From the NCBI RefSeq assembly GCF_001969265.1, contig NZ_CP019304.1, positions 248,001 through 312,000 on the forward strand: DNA of 64,000 nucleotides, read 5' to 3'. Positions 8,050 to 16,839 of the stretch are shown in pieces. Numbering within the stretch: position 1 is the stretch's first letter; each line of letters begins with the position of its first letter. The stretch is from Arthrobacter sp. QXT-31 (GTDB taxonomy: Bacteria; Actinomycetota; Actinomycetes; Actinomycetales; Micrococcaceae). A model generated the notes under the pieces. The model made no database searches. It was not told the DNA's origin and saw nothing but the letters and a program-made list of their open reading frames with translations. Both the position numbers and the translations under genes were made by a program.

Positions 8050-11000
8050 CCATGTCCATCGCCCGTCTGTCCGCCCAGTCTGGCCTGAAGTACCTGTTCA
8101 AGACCACCATGATGGATGACCTGAAGATTGCTCCCGTGGATGCCACGAATTACTACCTGAAGTCGGGAACGCCGCCCGGCCGCTGGGTAGGTTCCGGCCT
8201 ACAAGGAATCAGTCGTGCAACTGGAGACGTCGTCACGGAAACGGACGCCAAAGCCGTCTTCGACGCTGCAGCTCATCCGGACACCGGCACCCCCCTGGGC
8301 CGTCCCCACGGCCAGCCGACGCTCGTCCAAAAGAGCGGGGGACGAACCGAAGCGCGTCACGCCGTCGTCGGATTCGACCTCACATTCAGCGTCCCAAAAT
8401 CCGTCTCGGCCCTCTGGGCTCTCAGCCCACGGAGCATCCAGGGCCAAATCCTCGAAACCCACCACCAAGCCGTCAGCGCCACCCTGCAATGGCTCGAAGC
8501 GTCAGTCATCCACACAAGGGCAGGCCGCAACGGCGTCGCTCACATCGGTACCCGGGGGGTGATTGCCGCCGCCTTCGACCACTGGGAATCACGTGCCGGC
8601 GATCCTCAACTGCACACCCATTTGGTCATCGCCAACCGAATCCAGCGCATCACCGACGGTGGCTGGGTGACCCTGGATTCTCGGACGCTCTACAAAGCGG
8701 CAGTCGCGGCCAGCGAGCACTACAACGGCCTCCTCTTCGACGCCCTGTGCCGGAACCTCGGCACAGAGACGGACTTCCGCAAGCCCGCCGCGAACACACA
8801 CAATCCCAGCCAGCAACTCGCCGGCGTCGACGATGCGCTGATTCGCGAGTTCTCCAACCGCTCCCGCCTCATCGACCTCGAAACCGACCGCCTCGTTGCC
8901 GAATGGACCGCCAGCCAGGGCACTCCCCCATCCGCGACAACCATCATCAAGCTCCGGCAGCAGGCCACCCTTTCAACCCGGACAGCCAAACCGGAAACAG
9001 TCGCACCGCTCCACGAACTCTCAGCGCGATGGCAGAAACGAGCAATCAACAAAGGCTTCAGCCCAAGCCATACTCTCGCCGCAACCGTTCGGCGCTCCCA
9101 CAGAACCCCATTCCGCTCCTGCGACTTCGCTCCATCCTGGATCGACGCCGTCGGGTCGCTGGCACGGGAGCGCGTAGCAATCAAACGCGCCACCTGGAAC
9201 CGGTGGAACCTCCTCGCGGAAGCCGAACGTGTTTGCGCCGAAATTCGCTGCAAGACAGCGGAGGACCGCAGCTCCATGATCGATGCTGTGGCCACGGCCG
9301 CGGAAAACCAGTCCGTGGCGCTCAACGAGCGCCGTTACACCGTCCCGGTCGATGCGCACTCTGATCTTCATTTCGCAGGACATTCGGTCTTCGATTTCCA
9401 GGGCTCCCGCCTGTTCACGGATGCAGGAACTCTTGCCGCCGAGGATGCCGTCATGGACGCAAGGAACGACGACCGCGGTCCGGCCGTGTGTGCGGAAGTC
9501 ACCATGGAATCGCTCGCCAGCTACAAGCACCGTGGGCGTCTTGGACTGCACACGGACCAACGCGCGGCTGCAGCCACTGTCCTGCTCAGCGGCAACCGGC
9601 TCGACGCCATCGTCGGCCCTGCTGGAACTGGCAAGACCACCACACTCGGTGCGGTCAAGGCAGCTTGGGAAGCAGAATTCGGCACCGGTACCGTGGTTGG
9701 CCTGGCACCGGCAGCAGCAAGCGCCGAGGTTCTGGGGCGAGAGCTTGCAATGACCACTGAGAATGTCGCCAAATGGCTCCATGAGTCCGCCGGCCAGGGA
9801 GCCGGCAACCGGGCTGTCCAGTTCTTCGATGTGGAGCGGCGTCTTACTCGTCACCAGGGCGACAGGAACCCCCACACCGTCCGGCTAGCGCAGAAAGCCG
9901 CATTGCTCGCTGCCGAACAGGACAGGTGGCGTTTTCATCGGAACCAGCTGGTCGTCGTCGACGAAGCCTCGATGGTGTCTACTCTTCAGCTGGCCGCCTT
10001 GGTACAGCAGGCGCGAGACTCCGGGGCGAAGGTCCTGCTGGTGGGCGACCCGGGACAATTGGACGCCATTGATGCCGGCGGTATCCTTGGCTGGCTGGAC
10101 CGTCAAGGCAAGACGTCCCGGCTGACGACTATTTGGCGGTTCGAGCAGGCCTGGGAGCAAGGTGCATCGCTGATGCTCCGATCGGGAGATTTTTCCGCCG
10201 TTGCTGAGTACAACCGTCACGGTCGCCTTCGACACGGCTCGTACCTGGACATGGTTGATCAGGCCTATCTCAATTGGCAGGCGGACATCAAAGCGGGCAA
10301 GTCCTCCATTCTCATTGCAGCCGAGAATGACACGGTAAGCATGCTCAATCAGCGTGCCCAGGCTGACCGGGTAATCCAAGGTGACGCAGATGCAGAGCAA
10401 GCCGTGCCGATCGGGAATGGATCACATGCAGGCCGCGGTGACGCCGTCATCGCCCGCCAGAATGATCGCACAATCGTGGACAGCAACGGAGACTTCATCC
10501 GGAACGGAACAATGCTCGACGTCGTCCGTTCAGACCGGCGCCACGGTTCCCTGACCGCCGTGCGCCGGGACACAGGTGCAACCATTTCCTTGACCCGCGA
10601 CTACCTCGAGAGTTCAGCTGAGCTGGGATATGCGACAACTGCCCACCGTTCGCAGGGCCTGACGGTGGACACAGGACATACCGTCGTGACGCAGGGTCGT
10701 CTCACACGAGAGCTGCTGTATGTGAGCATGACCCGTGGACGCGTGGGAAACCATGCCTATGTCAGCGAGAGCAATCCGCTGGAGGACGAACCTCTGGACC
10801 CCGCCATGCAAGCCACATGGCAGCAGATCCTGGGCGAGGTCCTTGCTGCCGAGGGCGCTGAACGGACGGCCCACGAAGTCCGCGACGCGGAAAGGACGAA
10901 AGCGGATAGCTTGCAGCGCCTCAGTGCTGAGTTCGACTATCTCGCGCAAATCGCCGCTGCCGAGGACCTGCCGGCATTCCTCGAGACGTACTCCCCCGGC

Positions 11001-11615
11001 TCAGTGGCTGAGCTGCAGCAGTCTCCATCCTGGGGCGCGACTGTTGTGGCCTGGCGCCGCTCTGTTCAAGTCAGCCGTCCAAGCGCCGAGCGTGTAGTGA
11101 AGGTCGCCCTGGGAACCAGCGAATCGGCCAAAGACGTGGCAGCCGTGGTCCATTCCCGGCTCCGGCGTTTCCTGTCCGAGATGCCCAGTATCGAGGAAGA
11201 TCTGTTGGCGCCTGTGCACACCTCACGCCCTGACCTGACTAACCTGCTCAGCCAGGTCCAAGAGCGGATACAACACAGGACGGATCAGGTCACCAAGGAC
11301 GCCCTCATGCACGACGCTGAATGGAAACGGAATCTTATGGAGAGTCTGGACGTGGACGTCCGGTCAGATGACGCACTCGACGTCGTAAGCCGAGTCGCGA
11401 CCTTCAGGGACAGATGGGGCATTGAAGATTCACCGCTTCCTTTGGGACCCGTTCCTGCAGCGCACGAGTGGGAGCAACGGGAGCAACGTGCACACGTTGA
11501 ACGCTTCATTGGTCAATTGCGTCATCGGTCAGCTGGCCAGCCCCACGGCCAGGTTTGCGTTGGAGAAGCGGTTACACAAGCTGAACGGCTAATGAATGTC
11601 GGATGGCAGCTCTAA
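8046..11615 (+). CDS. MobF-family conjugative relaxase-helicase (TrwC/TraA type)
   Basis: A 1189-residue bifunctional protein that would nick one strand at oriT, stay bound through a tyrosine and unwind DNA for transfer. The N-terminal TrwC relaxase domain shows an early NYY tyrosine pair (about residue 36), FDLTFSVPKSVSALWAL and the metal-binding LHTHLVIAN (about 188-196). The RecD-like helicase follows: Walker A GPAGTGKTTT near 524, Walker B VVVDEAS near 635, and late motifs AHRSQG and YVSMTRGR (about 890). The 280-residue tail is helical and unassigned. The start at 8046 is set by the ATGA overlap and GAGAGGA upstream; 8052 is also possible. Confidence 0.95.
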   Translation: MTMSIARLSAQSGLKYLFKTTMMDDLKIAPVDATNYYLKSGTPPGRWVGSGLQGISRATGDVVTETDAKAVFDAAAHPDTGTPLGRPHGQPTLVQKSGGRTEARHAVVGFDLTFSVPKSVSALWALSPRSIQGQILETHHQAVSATLQWLEASVIHTRAGRNGVAHIGTRGVIAAAFDHWESRAGDPQLHTHLVIANRIQRITDGGWVTLDSRTLYKAAVAASEHYNGLLFDALCRNLGTETDFRKPAANTHNPSQQLAGVDDALIREFSNRSRLIDLETDRLVAEWTASQGTPPSATTIIKLRQQATLSTRTAKPETVAPLHELSARWQKRAINKGFSPSHTLAATVRRSHRTPFRSCDFAPSWIDAVGSLARERVAIKRATWNRWNLLAEAERVCAEIRCKTAEDRSSMIDAVATAAENQSVALNERRYTVPVDAHSDLHFAGHSVFDFQGSRLFTDAGTLAAEDAVMDARNDDRGPAVCAEVTMESLASYKHRGRLGLHTDQRAAAATVLLSGNRLDAIVGPAGTGKTTTLGAVKAAWEAEFGTGTVVGLAPAAASAEVLGRELAMTTENVAKWLHESAGQGAGNRAVQFFDVERRLTRHQGDRNPHTVRLAQKAALLAAEQDRWRFHRNQLVVVDEASMVSTLQLAALVQQARDSGAKVLLVGDPGQLDAIDAGGILGWLDRQGKTSRLTTIWRFEQAWEQGASLMLRSGDFSAVAEYNRHGRLRHGSYLDMVDQAYLNWQADIKAGKSSILIAAENDTVSMLNQRAQADRVIQGDADAEQAVPIGNGSHAGRGDAVIARQNDRTIVDSNGDFIRNGTMLDVVRSDRRHGSLTAVRRDTGATISLTRDYLESSAELGYATTAHRSQGLTVDTGHTVVTQGRLTRELLYVSMTRGRVGNHAYVSESNPLEDEPLDPAMQATWQQILGEVLAAEGAERTAHEVRDAERTKADSLQRLSAEFDYLAQIAAAEDLPAFLETYSPGSVAELQQSPSWGATVVAWRRSVQVSRPSAERVVKVALGTSESAKDVAAVVHSRLRRFLSEMPSIEEDLLAPVHTSRPDLTNLLSQVQERIQHRTDQVTKDALMHDAEWKRNLMESLDVDVRSDDALDVVSRVATFRDRWGIEDSPLPLGPVPAAHEWEQREQRAHVERFIGQLRHRSAGQPHGQVCVGEAVTQAERLMNVGWQL

Positions 11616-11635
11616 ACTGGACGCGGGGGTAATCA

Positions 11636-12175
11636 GTGGGTGTGAATCCAGTCCTGAAGCCGAAGCTTGCGACACCCGCACTGATCCTCATCAGTGCGGC
11701 CACGCTGATCTGCGTCGTTACTCTTCTAGTGTCTATTGCGGCAACCTGGCCGCCAGAGCGGCCCTCCGTGATGTCGGCTCTTGCACTTCTTCTCGCAGTG
11801 ATCACTGTTGGTGCAACCTGGCTGACTCGGGTACGTCGGCTGCGTACTTGGACGGCGGCGGCAAGGGAGAGGTGGAAGAACTTCGATGAGGCGAAGCACC
11901 TACACGGCACGACGGCGGAGGTCACCGTGCTGAGCGTCGATGCCCTTGAGCCCACAGGATCTTGGATCACCATCAAGTGGAACCGCTTTGACCATATTCA
12001 GACAGCCTGGATCGAGGCGTTGAGTGAACCAATATGGCCAGGCTCCGTGCTACTGATCTCGCCAGACGTGGCCCAGGTGAGACCCGGAGCGCCGTGGCCA
12101 CGCAGTTACTACATTCAGGCTTCCGCTTGTATTGCGTGGGCGCCAAGCACCTCAATGATGACACGGCCTCATTGA
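11636..12175 (+). CDS. Small membrane protein of unknown function
   Basis: A 179-residue protein starting GTG (VGVNPVLKPKL). Two transmembrane helices span about 12-33 and 43-62; a basic stretch follows and then a beta-rich soluble domain with VTVLSVDALEPTGSWITIKW, resembling a small OB- or NfeD-like barrel. It lies 20 bp after the relaxase and is probably co-transcribed. No family is recognised. An entry-exclusion or transfer-associated membrane role is only a guess. Confidence 0.5.
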   Translation: MGVNPVLKPKLATPALILISAATLICVVTLLVSIAATWPPERPSVMSALALLLAVITVGATWLTRVRRLRTWTAAARERWKNFDEAKHLHGTTAEVTVLSVDALEPTGSWITIKWNRFDHIQTAWIEALSEPIWPGSVLLISPDVAQVRPGAPWPRSYYIQASACIAWAPSTSMMTRPH

Positions 12176-12516
12176 TCTCCCGTCAAATGCTGCACACAAT
12201 CTGCCGAAGCCCGCTAGTTCTCGGGCGATAGGCCGCGCTACCTATGTGGGTGGGCATGCCCTGAGAATCTGGCCAGCGGCCGGCCCACCCCCACTTCGGC
12301 ATCAGGGTGTCCGGGGTGACCCGTACACCCTGCTCACACACGCTAGGGACTTCTCGCCGTGCTACTCGGCAGCGATGATAGGGCGGTCAGTAACCGACTC
12401 CAGGAGAGTTGCCGGCTCCGGACGGCCAAACAGCCCGGCTACCGGTGACTGACGCTTCGACAAGGAGTCCTGCCTTCATTAACCAATGAACAGACTCATT
12501 GCTAGATCGTTGGTAT
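12176..12516. other. Convergent intergenic region
   Basis: About 340 bp between the 3' ends of the relaxase operon and the SIR2 gene. GC-rich inverted segments near 12250-12300 (GGGTGGGC versus GCCCACCC) could terminate transcription from both sides. No gene with a ribosome site is seen. Confidence 0.4.
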
Positions 12517-15500
12517 TTATTTACTTTCGCCTGTGCCGGTACTGCCGCCAATGAATCCCCTCGCCCTCGCCGCTTGCACTATCGGTTGAACAGCTGTATC
12601 GCCGAGGGCGCCGCGTAACGCATCGATCAGCTCTTTCACCTGATGAACGATGGAGTAAGTGCTAGGCGAAGAGTTGCGAATGCGTTCCGCGAAGTGTGAA
12701 ACCACAACCGAGCCATGAGCTGAGAGCGCATCTTCCGGGAAGTGCGGGACGAAGAACCGACTGCCCAGACCGATGCTGTGGTCGCCGAGCAGTTGGATCA
12801 CCTCAGGAATAGCATCGCCAAGGTAAGGGACGACGTCAGCCCAGGTGGTCAGTTCTTCTACGTCTTGGGTCCTCGGCACGCCGCTCAATCTAGCGGTGAG
12901 GTGGTCGCGAAGCCATCGCTTCCACACTTCGGCGCCGTCAATCCCGTCGGCACGGAGGAACCGGGCAACCGCTTGAGCAAACTCCGCTGCGTAGGCCCCG
13001 TTGTCGGCGAGCACACTCTGATCGAGCAGTGATTGGCGCGATTCTTGAGTGATGCCAGCGAAAGACACGATTGAGGCGACTAGAGCGAAGAATTGACTGC
13101 GGAGATGGGACCCCAGCGGGTCCAGCCGGGACCACTCTGCGATCGTGCTGTCTAGGAGACCGGCCTCGAGCAGTTTGTCGTTGTAGCGGGGGTGATGTAA
13201 GTAAGGATTCCAAGCCAACGCCGCAGTCGTGTCTTCGCGGAATAGTGGAAGTACATGCTCGGTGGTGAACGTCGCGTCGGCGGCGAATAAAAAGAATAAG
13301 TGGCTCGCCACAGCAGGTCGAGTGGCGTCGAGCGCGTGCGGCGGCCCCTCTAGTAGTTGTGTCAGCGCGTCGCGCTCGTCATCGTTGAGGCCTGACCAGT
13401 CATCACGATGTTTTCGCCAGCGCCGATCAACCTCGACCATCCAGTACTGGGCAAGGTCTCCTGGCCAGGAATTGAGGTAGAGCGGTGCCATCCCGTTTGG
13501 GTCTACCCCCGAGGAATAGGTGAATGAGTGGCCGCGTTCCTTCCAGAGCTGAAGGGCGATGCGACGCATGGCAGCGAGGGCCGGTGTCTCATCATTCTCG
13601 ATCTGCTTGCGAACCTGCTCCAGTAGGAAGCGGCTGACTGATCGAGCGAATTCCGGATTTGGGACTACTGTTGCAACTCGTTCGACGATAGCGGTGGCGG
13701 TCCCACCCAAGGTCGCCTTTGCCCAGCCGTCGACAGTAGCTCGGCGAAGGTCGTTTGCCAGAGCATCAAGCTCGCTCCAGTCATCCATGAGTGCCCAGAG
13801 TTGTTCGCCGAGTTCTGGTCGGGCCTCAGCCACCCTGCTAACGAGAGAAAGAGCGTCGCGCCAGTCCGGTTCGTCGAAGTTCCGTTCCGAGTAGTCCCGA
13901 GCGAGGAGGTCTTCGACGGCGGCGGCGGGGTCCGTTTCAAAGGACCTTATGAAGTCTTCCGGTTCCATCGGCAGTTTCCCGCCCCAGGTGCCGCTCGTCG
14001 TCCAGCTGTCGAAATCGGGATGCTCACGCGGGGCGAAGTCAGGGTTTGTCGCCTGTACTGCTGCAAGTGCTGTGCCAGCCTCTGACCATCCAGGCGCGAT
14101 TTGGGCCAGCCATACCAGCAGGTTGTAGATTGCGTATTGCCTGTGCCGATCAATGTCGGGGATGTCTTCGGGGAGGCTTGGCCCTGCCTGCACGGCCGCA
14201 AGAAGGTGATCGCGGGCTGCTTTCGATGCTTTTTCAGCCGCCACCTCAAGCACGCGGTAGGTCTCGTGTTTGAGGCCGGTTTCAAAGAGAACAAATCGTT
14301 CGAGCAACCAGGAGATCTTCTCATCGGCTGTCCGCGAGGCGTCAATGACGATCAGATGTAGCGCGAGACGACGGAAGAGTGTTCGGCCGAGCGACCACCA
14401 CCGCTCGGGCAGGTCAGGCCGTGCTGGCAGGGCTTTCTCACCGTATCCCCGTAGTCCATCGATGACTGCGTCGATGGGGTCGCGAAACTGATCTTGCTCG
14501 TGTGGTTCGATTGCCGAGCGACTGAAGTTCAGCGGATCCCACACGCGCTGGCCGTGGTAGGCATCGAGCAGGTCGTAAGCGGCACTCAGCGATTCTTCCA
14601 ACAATGCTTCCAGCTTCAAGTCGCCAGGTGGCGTCACCTCGACGACCTTCAGTACGTGGGCAGTGAGGCTGTCCTCCTCGGTGTTCCAGTGCACTCCGGC
14701 GTCGGGAAAAGTTGTGAGATCCTCGGAGTCATCAAAGTGCCATCGTCGTTTGAGGACGAGATAAGCCCTCAGAGCTGCCCGAAGCACCGTTGGGTCCTCT
14801 GGAGAGTCTTCTGGCAGGTATGACAGAAGACTCTCGGTGGTAACCGGCGCGGAGTGACCGCGGACTGAGGTCGTGAGGAACGCCTTCCACCGACGCCCGG
14901 CCTCAGCATCCAGCTTGCTTAGTTCGCCCGCTGCCCAACCGGCAACACGGAAGAGGCCGTTGCCAAACGCTTGGCCCAACCGCTGCACCGTCTGAAGCGC
15001 GGCTCCGTGAAGTTCCGGTAACGCGATGAAGCTGTGGCAGAACCAGTTTCCGAGGATGGTAGCCGCGGCGTCTCCGTCCTGACCATTGAAGATCGCCTTA
15101 AACTCCGGCAGACCCTCCGCCCAGTGGAGCCATGCGACTTGTAGACTCGGTTCAACAGCTGTGACCGCCTGGACGAATTCGCGAGCACCGCTAGCTGTCT
15201 GAAGTTGATCGACGAGGTAGTCGTAGTCGACTGGGGTGAGCGTTGGGCCGCCCTCAACAACTTCGACAATCCGAGCGCTGTGCTCGGTCTGGCCCATCCG
15301 GGCGCGGAGATCCCACGCCTCGAGTGCAGCCACGAGCGCACTGTGATCGTGACCTTGGACTGGGTAACCTATCGGCTGCACTCCGAGCCTGGACCACTTA
15401 GAGTGATTGACCTCGTCGGCCTTGGTGAAGGCGTATCGCGGCGTTCCTGATGGCAGCCCAAGCGCGAGATATCGCATGATTGGGTCATCGTGGCTGTATC

Positions 15501-16083
15501 CGACGAAGAGCACCGTGAATCTCTGAAACATCGGCAGCAGGAACCGGGTAGCCCATGCACCAGTGAGGTACGCCCGACCGAAGTCTCGGTCGGTAAGAAC
15601 AAGCTCCCTAGGTTCGCGGAGCACCGAACCGTGAAGATGGACTATACCGGTGAAATCTTCACCGAGCGGTAGGGCTGGGCCGATCCACGTGTCGGAAACC
15701 TCAATGCCTCCAGCGGTTGCCGCTGACGAAAGGTGGCTATCGAAGTTCGTGGTGACGAGCCGCAACTGTCCGACTGAAGAAGCGATCCGAACGAGCGCTG
15801 CGTGGGTGCTGTTCGGGGCGGAGTCCTGACGAGCGATGAGATCGCGGGTGTGTCTGTGCGTGTCGAAGCCCTCCGGCAGCGATCCCAGAAAGAAATCGAG
15901 CGCAACTCCCTCGTCGAGGGGTACGCGGGCCATTTCAGCCAACTGGCCAGCCAGCTTGTCGAAGAGCGGAAGACCTGACGGAGCGTCGACCGAAGCCCCC
16001 GCGCCAACGAAAAGTACCAAGCGCCCTTCAGATTGTGCGTCGAGAACGGGCTGCGGCAAGTTAACATCGCTCGTTATCCACAT
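12517..16083 (-). CDS. Large SIR2-domain protein, probable anti-phage defence
   Basis: A 1188-residue protein with an N-terminal SIR2 NAD-binding domain: FVGAGASVD (GAGAS at 27-31), TTNFD (111-115), the catalytic-type HLHG (149-152) and FVGYSHDDPIMRY. About 900 residues of helical sequence without a visible P-loop follow, so it is not an STAND NTPase; it may belong with DUF4020-type SIR2 proteins. Defence sirtuins of this shape deplete NAD+ on phage infection, causing abortive infection. ATG 16083 was chosen because GGGGGGA lies just upstream; ATG 16098 is also possible. It stands alone between relaxase and transfer operons, where elements often carry defence cargo. Confidence 0.85.
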   Translation of the reverse strand: MWITSDVNLPQPVLDAQSEGRLVLFVGAGASVDAPSGLPLFDKLAGQLAEMARVPLDEGVALDFFLGSLPEGFDTHRHTRDLIARQDSAPNSTHAALVRIASSVGQLRLVTTNFDSHLSSAATAGGIEVSDTWIGPALPLGEDFTGIVHLHGSVLREPRELVLTDRDFGRAYLTGAWATRFLLPMFQRFTVLFVGYSHDDPIMRYLALGLPSGTPRYAFTKADEVNHSKWSRLGVQPIGYPVQGHDHSALVAALEAWDLRARMGQTEHSARIVEVVEGGPTLTPVDYDYLVDQLQTASGAREFVQAVTAVEPSLQVAWLHWAEGLPEFKAIFNGQDGDAAATILGNWFCHSFIALPELHGAALQTVQRLGQAFGNGLFRVAGWAAGELSKLDAEAGRRWKAFLTTSVRGHSAPVTTESLLSYLPEDSPEDPTVLRAALRAYLVLKRRWHFDDSEDLTTFPDAGVHWNTEEDSLTAHVLKVVEVTPPGDLKLEALLEESLSAAYDLLDAYHGQRVWDPLNFSRSAIEPHEQDQFRDPIDAVIDGLRGYGEKALPARPDLPERWWSLGRTLFRRLALHLIVIDASRTADEKISWLLERFVLFETGLKHETYRVLEVAAEKASKAARDHLLAAVQAGPSLPEDIPDIDRHRQYAIYNLLVWLAQIAPGWSEAGTALAAVQATNPDFAPREHPDFDSWTTSGTWGGKLPMEPEDFIRSFETDPAAAVEDLLARDYSERNFDEPDWRDALSLVSRVAEARPELGEQLWALMDDWSELDALANDLRRATVDGWAKATLGGTATAIVERVATVVPNPEFARSVSRFLLEQVRKQIENDETPALAAMRRIALQLWKERGHSFTYSSGVDPNGMAPLYLNSWPGDLAQYWMVEVDRRWRKHRDDWSGLNDDERDALTQLLEGPPHALDATRPAVASHLFFLFAADATFTTEHVLPLFREDTTAALAWNPYLHHPRYNDKLLEAGLLDSTIAEWSRLDPLGSHLRSQFFALVASIVSFAGITQESRQSLLDQSVLADNGAYAAEFAQAVARFLRADGIDGAEVWKRWLRDHLTARLSGVPRTQDVEELTTWADVVPYLGDAIPEVIQLLGDHSIGLGSRFFVPHFPEDALSAHGSVVVSHFAERIRNSSPSTYSIVHQVKELIDALRGALGDTAVQPIVQAARARGFIGGSTGTGESK

Positions 16084-16223
16084 TTGGCGTCCCCCCATGT
16101 CTATTGCAAGCGACTGCCGCAGTCTACCCGCTCGCTTCGACGATAGGACACATGAGGACCATGCATGTATTTCCGCCGCACGATCGGTTTGGTCCGGCGA
16201 AATGGCTCGCGGCCGAGGCAGGC

Positions 16224-16263
16224 GAGTGATCTGGCCTCCCACAAAGTTGAGGCCAGATCACTC
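16224..16263 (-). terminator. 15-bp-arm hairpin between SIR2 and ssb
   Basis: Arms GAGTGATCTGGCCTC (16224-16238) and GAGGCCAGATCACTC (16249-16263) are perfectly complementary around a 10-nt loop. It lies just past the ssb stop and upstream of the SIR2 start, with no T-run. It may end or weaken transfer-operon read-through into SIR2, or protect the mRNA end. Confidence 0.6.
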
Positions 16264-16269
16264 ACTTCG

Positions 16270-16779
16270 CTAGAAGTTGATCTCATTCCGCGCTTTTGCC
16301 CCTAAAGGGGGCAAAAACACCGGACCCTTGAGAGAGACGTTGTACGCCGGTCCCTCAGGTTCTGTCGGGGCCGCTTCACGCCCGGTTTGAATCTCCGGAG
16401 ACGGCGCCGCAGCTGCGGCATGCGACGAACGCTGGTACGCCGCCGTGCCAAACCGCAGATCGGGCCCGATGGTGTCGGCGACAATTCGGCGGGCTTCGCG
16501 GCGTTCGCCGTCCTTCTCATACGAACGGAATTCCAACTCACCCGCGACGGTGACCGGGTCACCCTTCTTCAGCGATGTCGCCGCGTTCTCTGCCAGCGCT
16601 CGAAACGCCGAGACGTTGTGGAAGACGGGTTCCCCGTCCTGCCATGTGCCGTCCGCCCCCTGGATTCGCTGATTGACAGCGACCCTCAGCTTGGCGTGCG
16701 CCACCCCGCTTTCACCAACGGTCAGCTCAGGATCGGCAACTAAGTTGCCCGCGATGTTGATCGGGATCTTCGTACCCAT
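16270..16779 (-). CDS. ssb: Single-stranded DNA-binding protein
   Basis: A 169-residue OB-fold SSB: IPINIAGNLVADPEL, then AVNQRIQGADGTW, FHNVSAFRALAENAATSLKK and DPVTVAGELEFRSYEKDG, matching the core of bacterial SSBs (about 1-115). The C-terminal half is divergent and lacks the usual acidic DDDIPF tip that recruits replication proteins, ending NEINF instead. It is the last gene of the leftward transfer operon, after the ArdC-like gene, and would coat transferred single strands in the recipient. GGGAGAAG precedes the ATG. Confidence 0.9.
   Translation of the reverse strand: MGTKIPINIAGNLVADPELTVGESGVAHAKLRVAVNQRIQGADGTWQDGEPVFHNVSAFRALAENAATSLKKGDPVTVAGELEFRSYEKDGERREARRIVADTIGPDLRFGTAAYQRSSHAAAAAPSPEIQTGREAAPTEPEGPAYNVSLKGPVFLPPLGAKARNEINF
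16299..16321 (-). terminator. Hairpin overlapping the ssb 3' end
   Basis: TTTTGCCCC and GGGGCAAAA form 9-bp arms around TAAAG inside the last codons of ssb. Together with the hairpin at 16224-16263 it makes a double barrier at the end of the transfer operon. Confidence 0.45.
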
Positions 16780-16839
16780 TTACTTCTCCCTTCAGGAGCC
16801 AGCGGGACTCTCCCGCCGGACAGATATACGCAGTCAACG

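Noticed and set aside
16084-16242. N-terminal extension of the SIR2 protein
   Set aside because: The extra residues are Arg/Pro/Ser-rich and unlike SIR2 proteins; a strong ribosome site supports the start at 16083.
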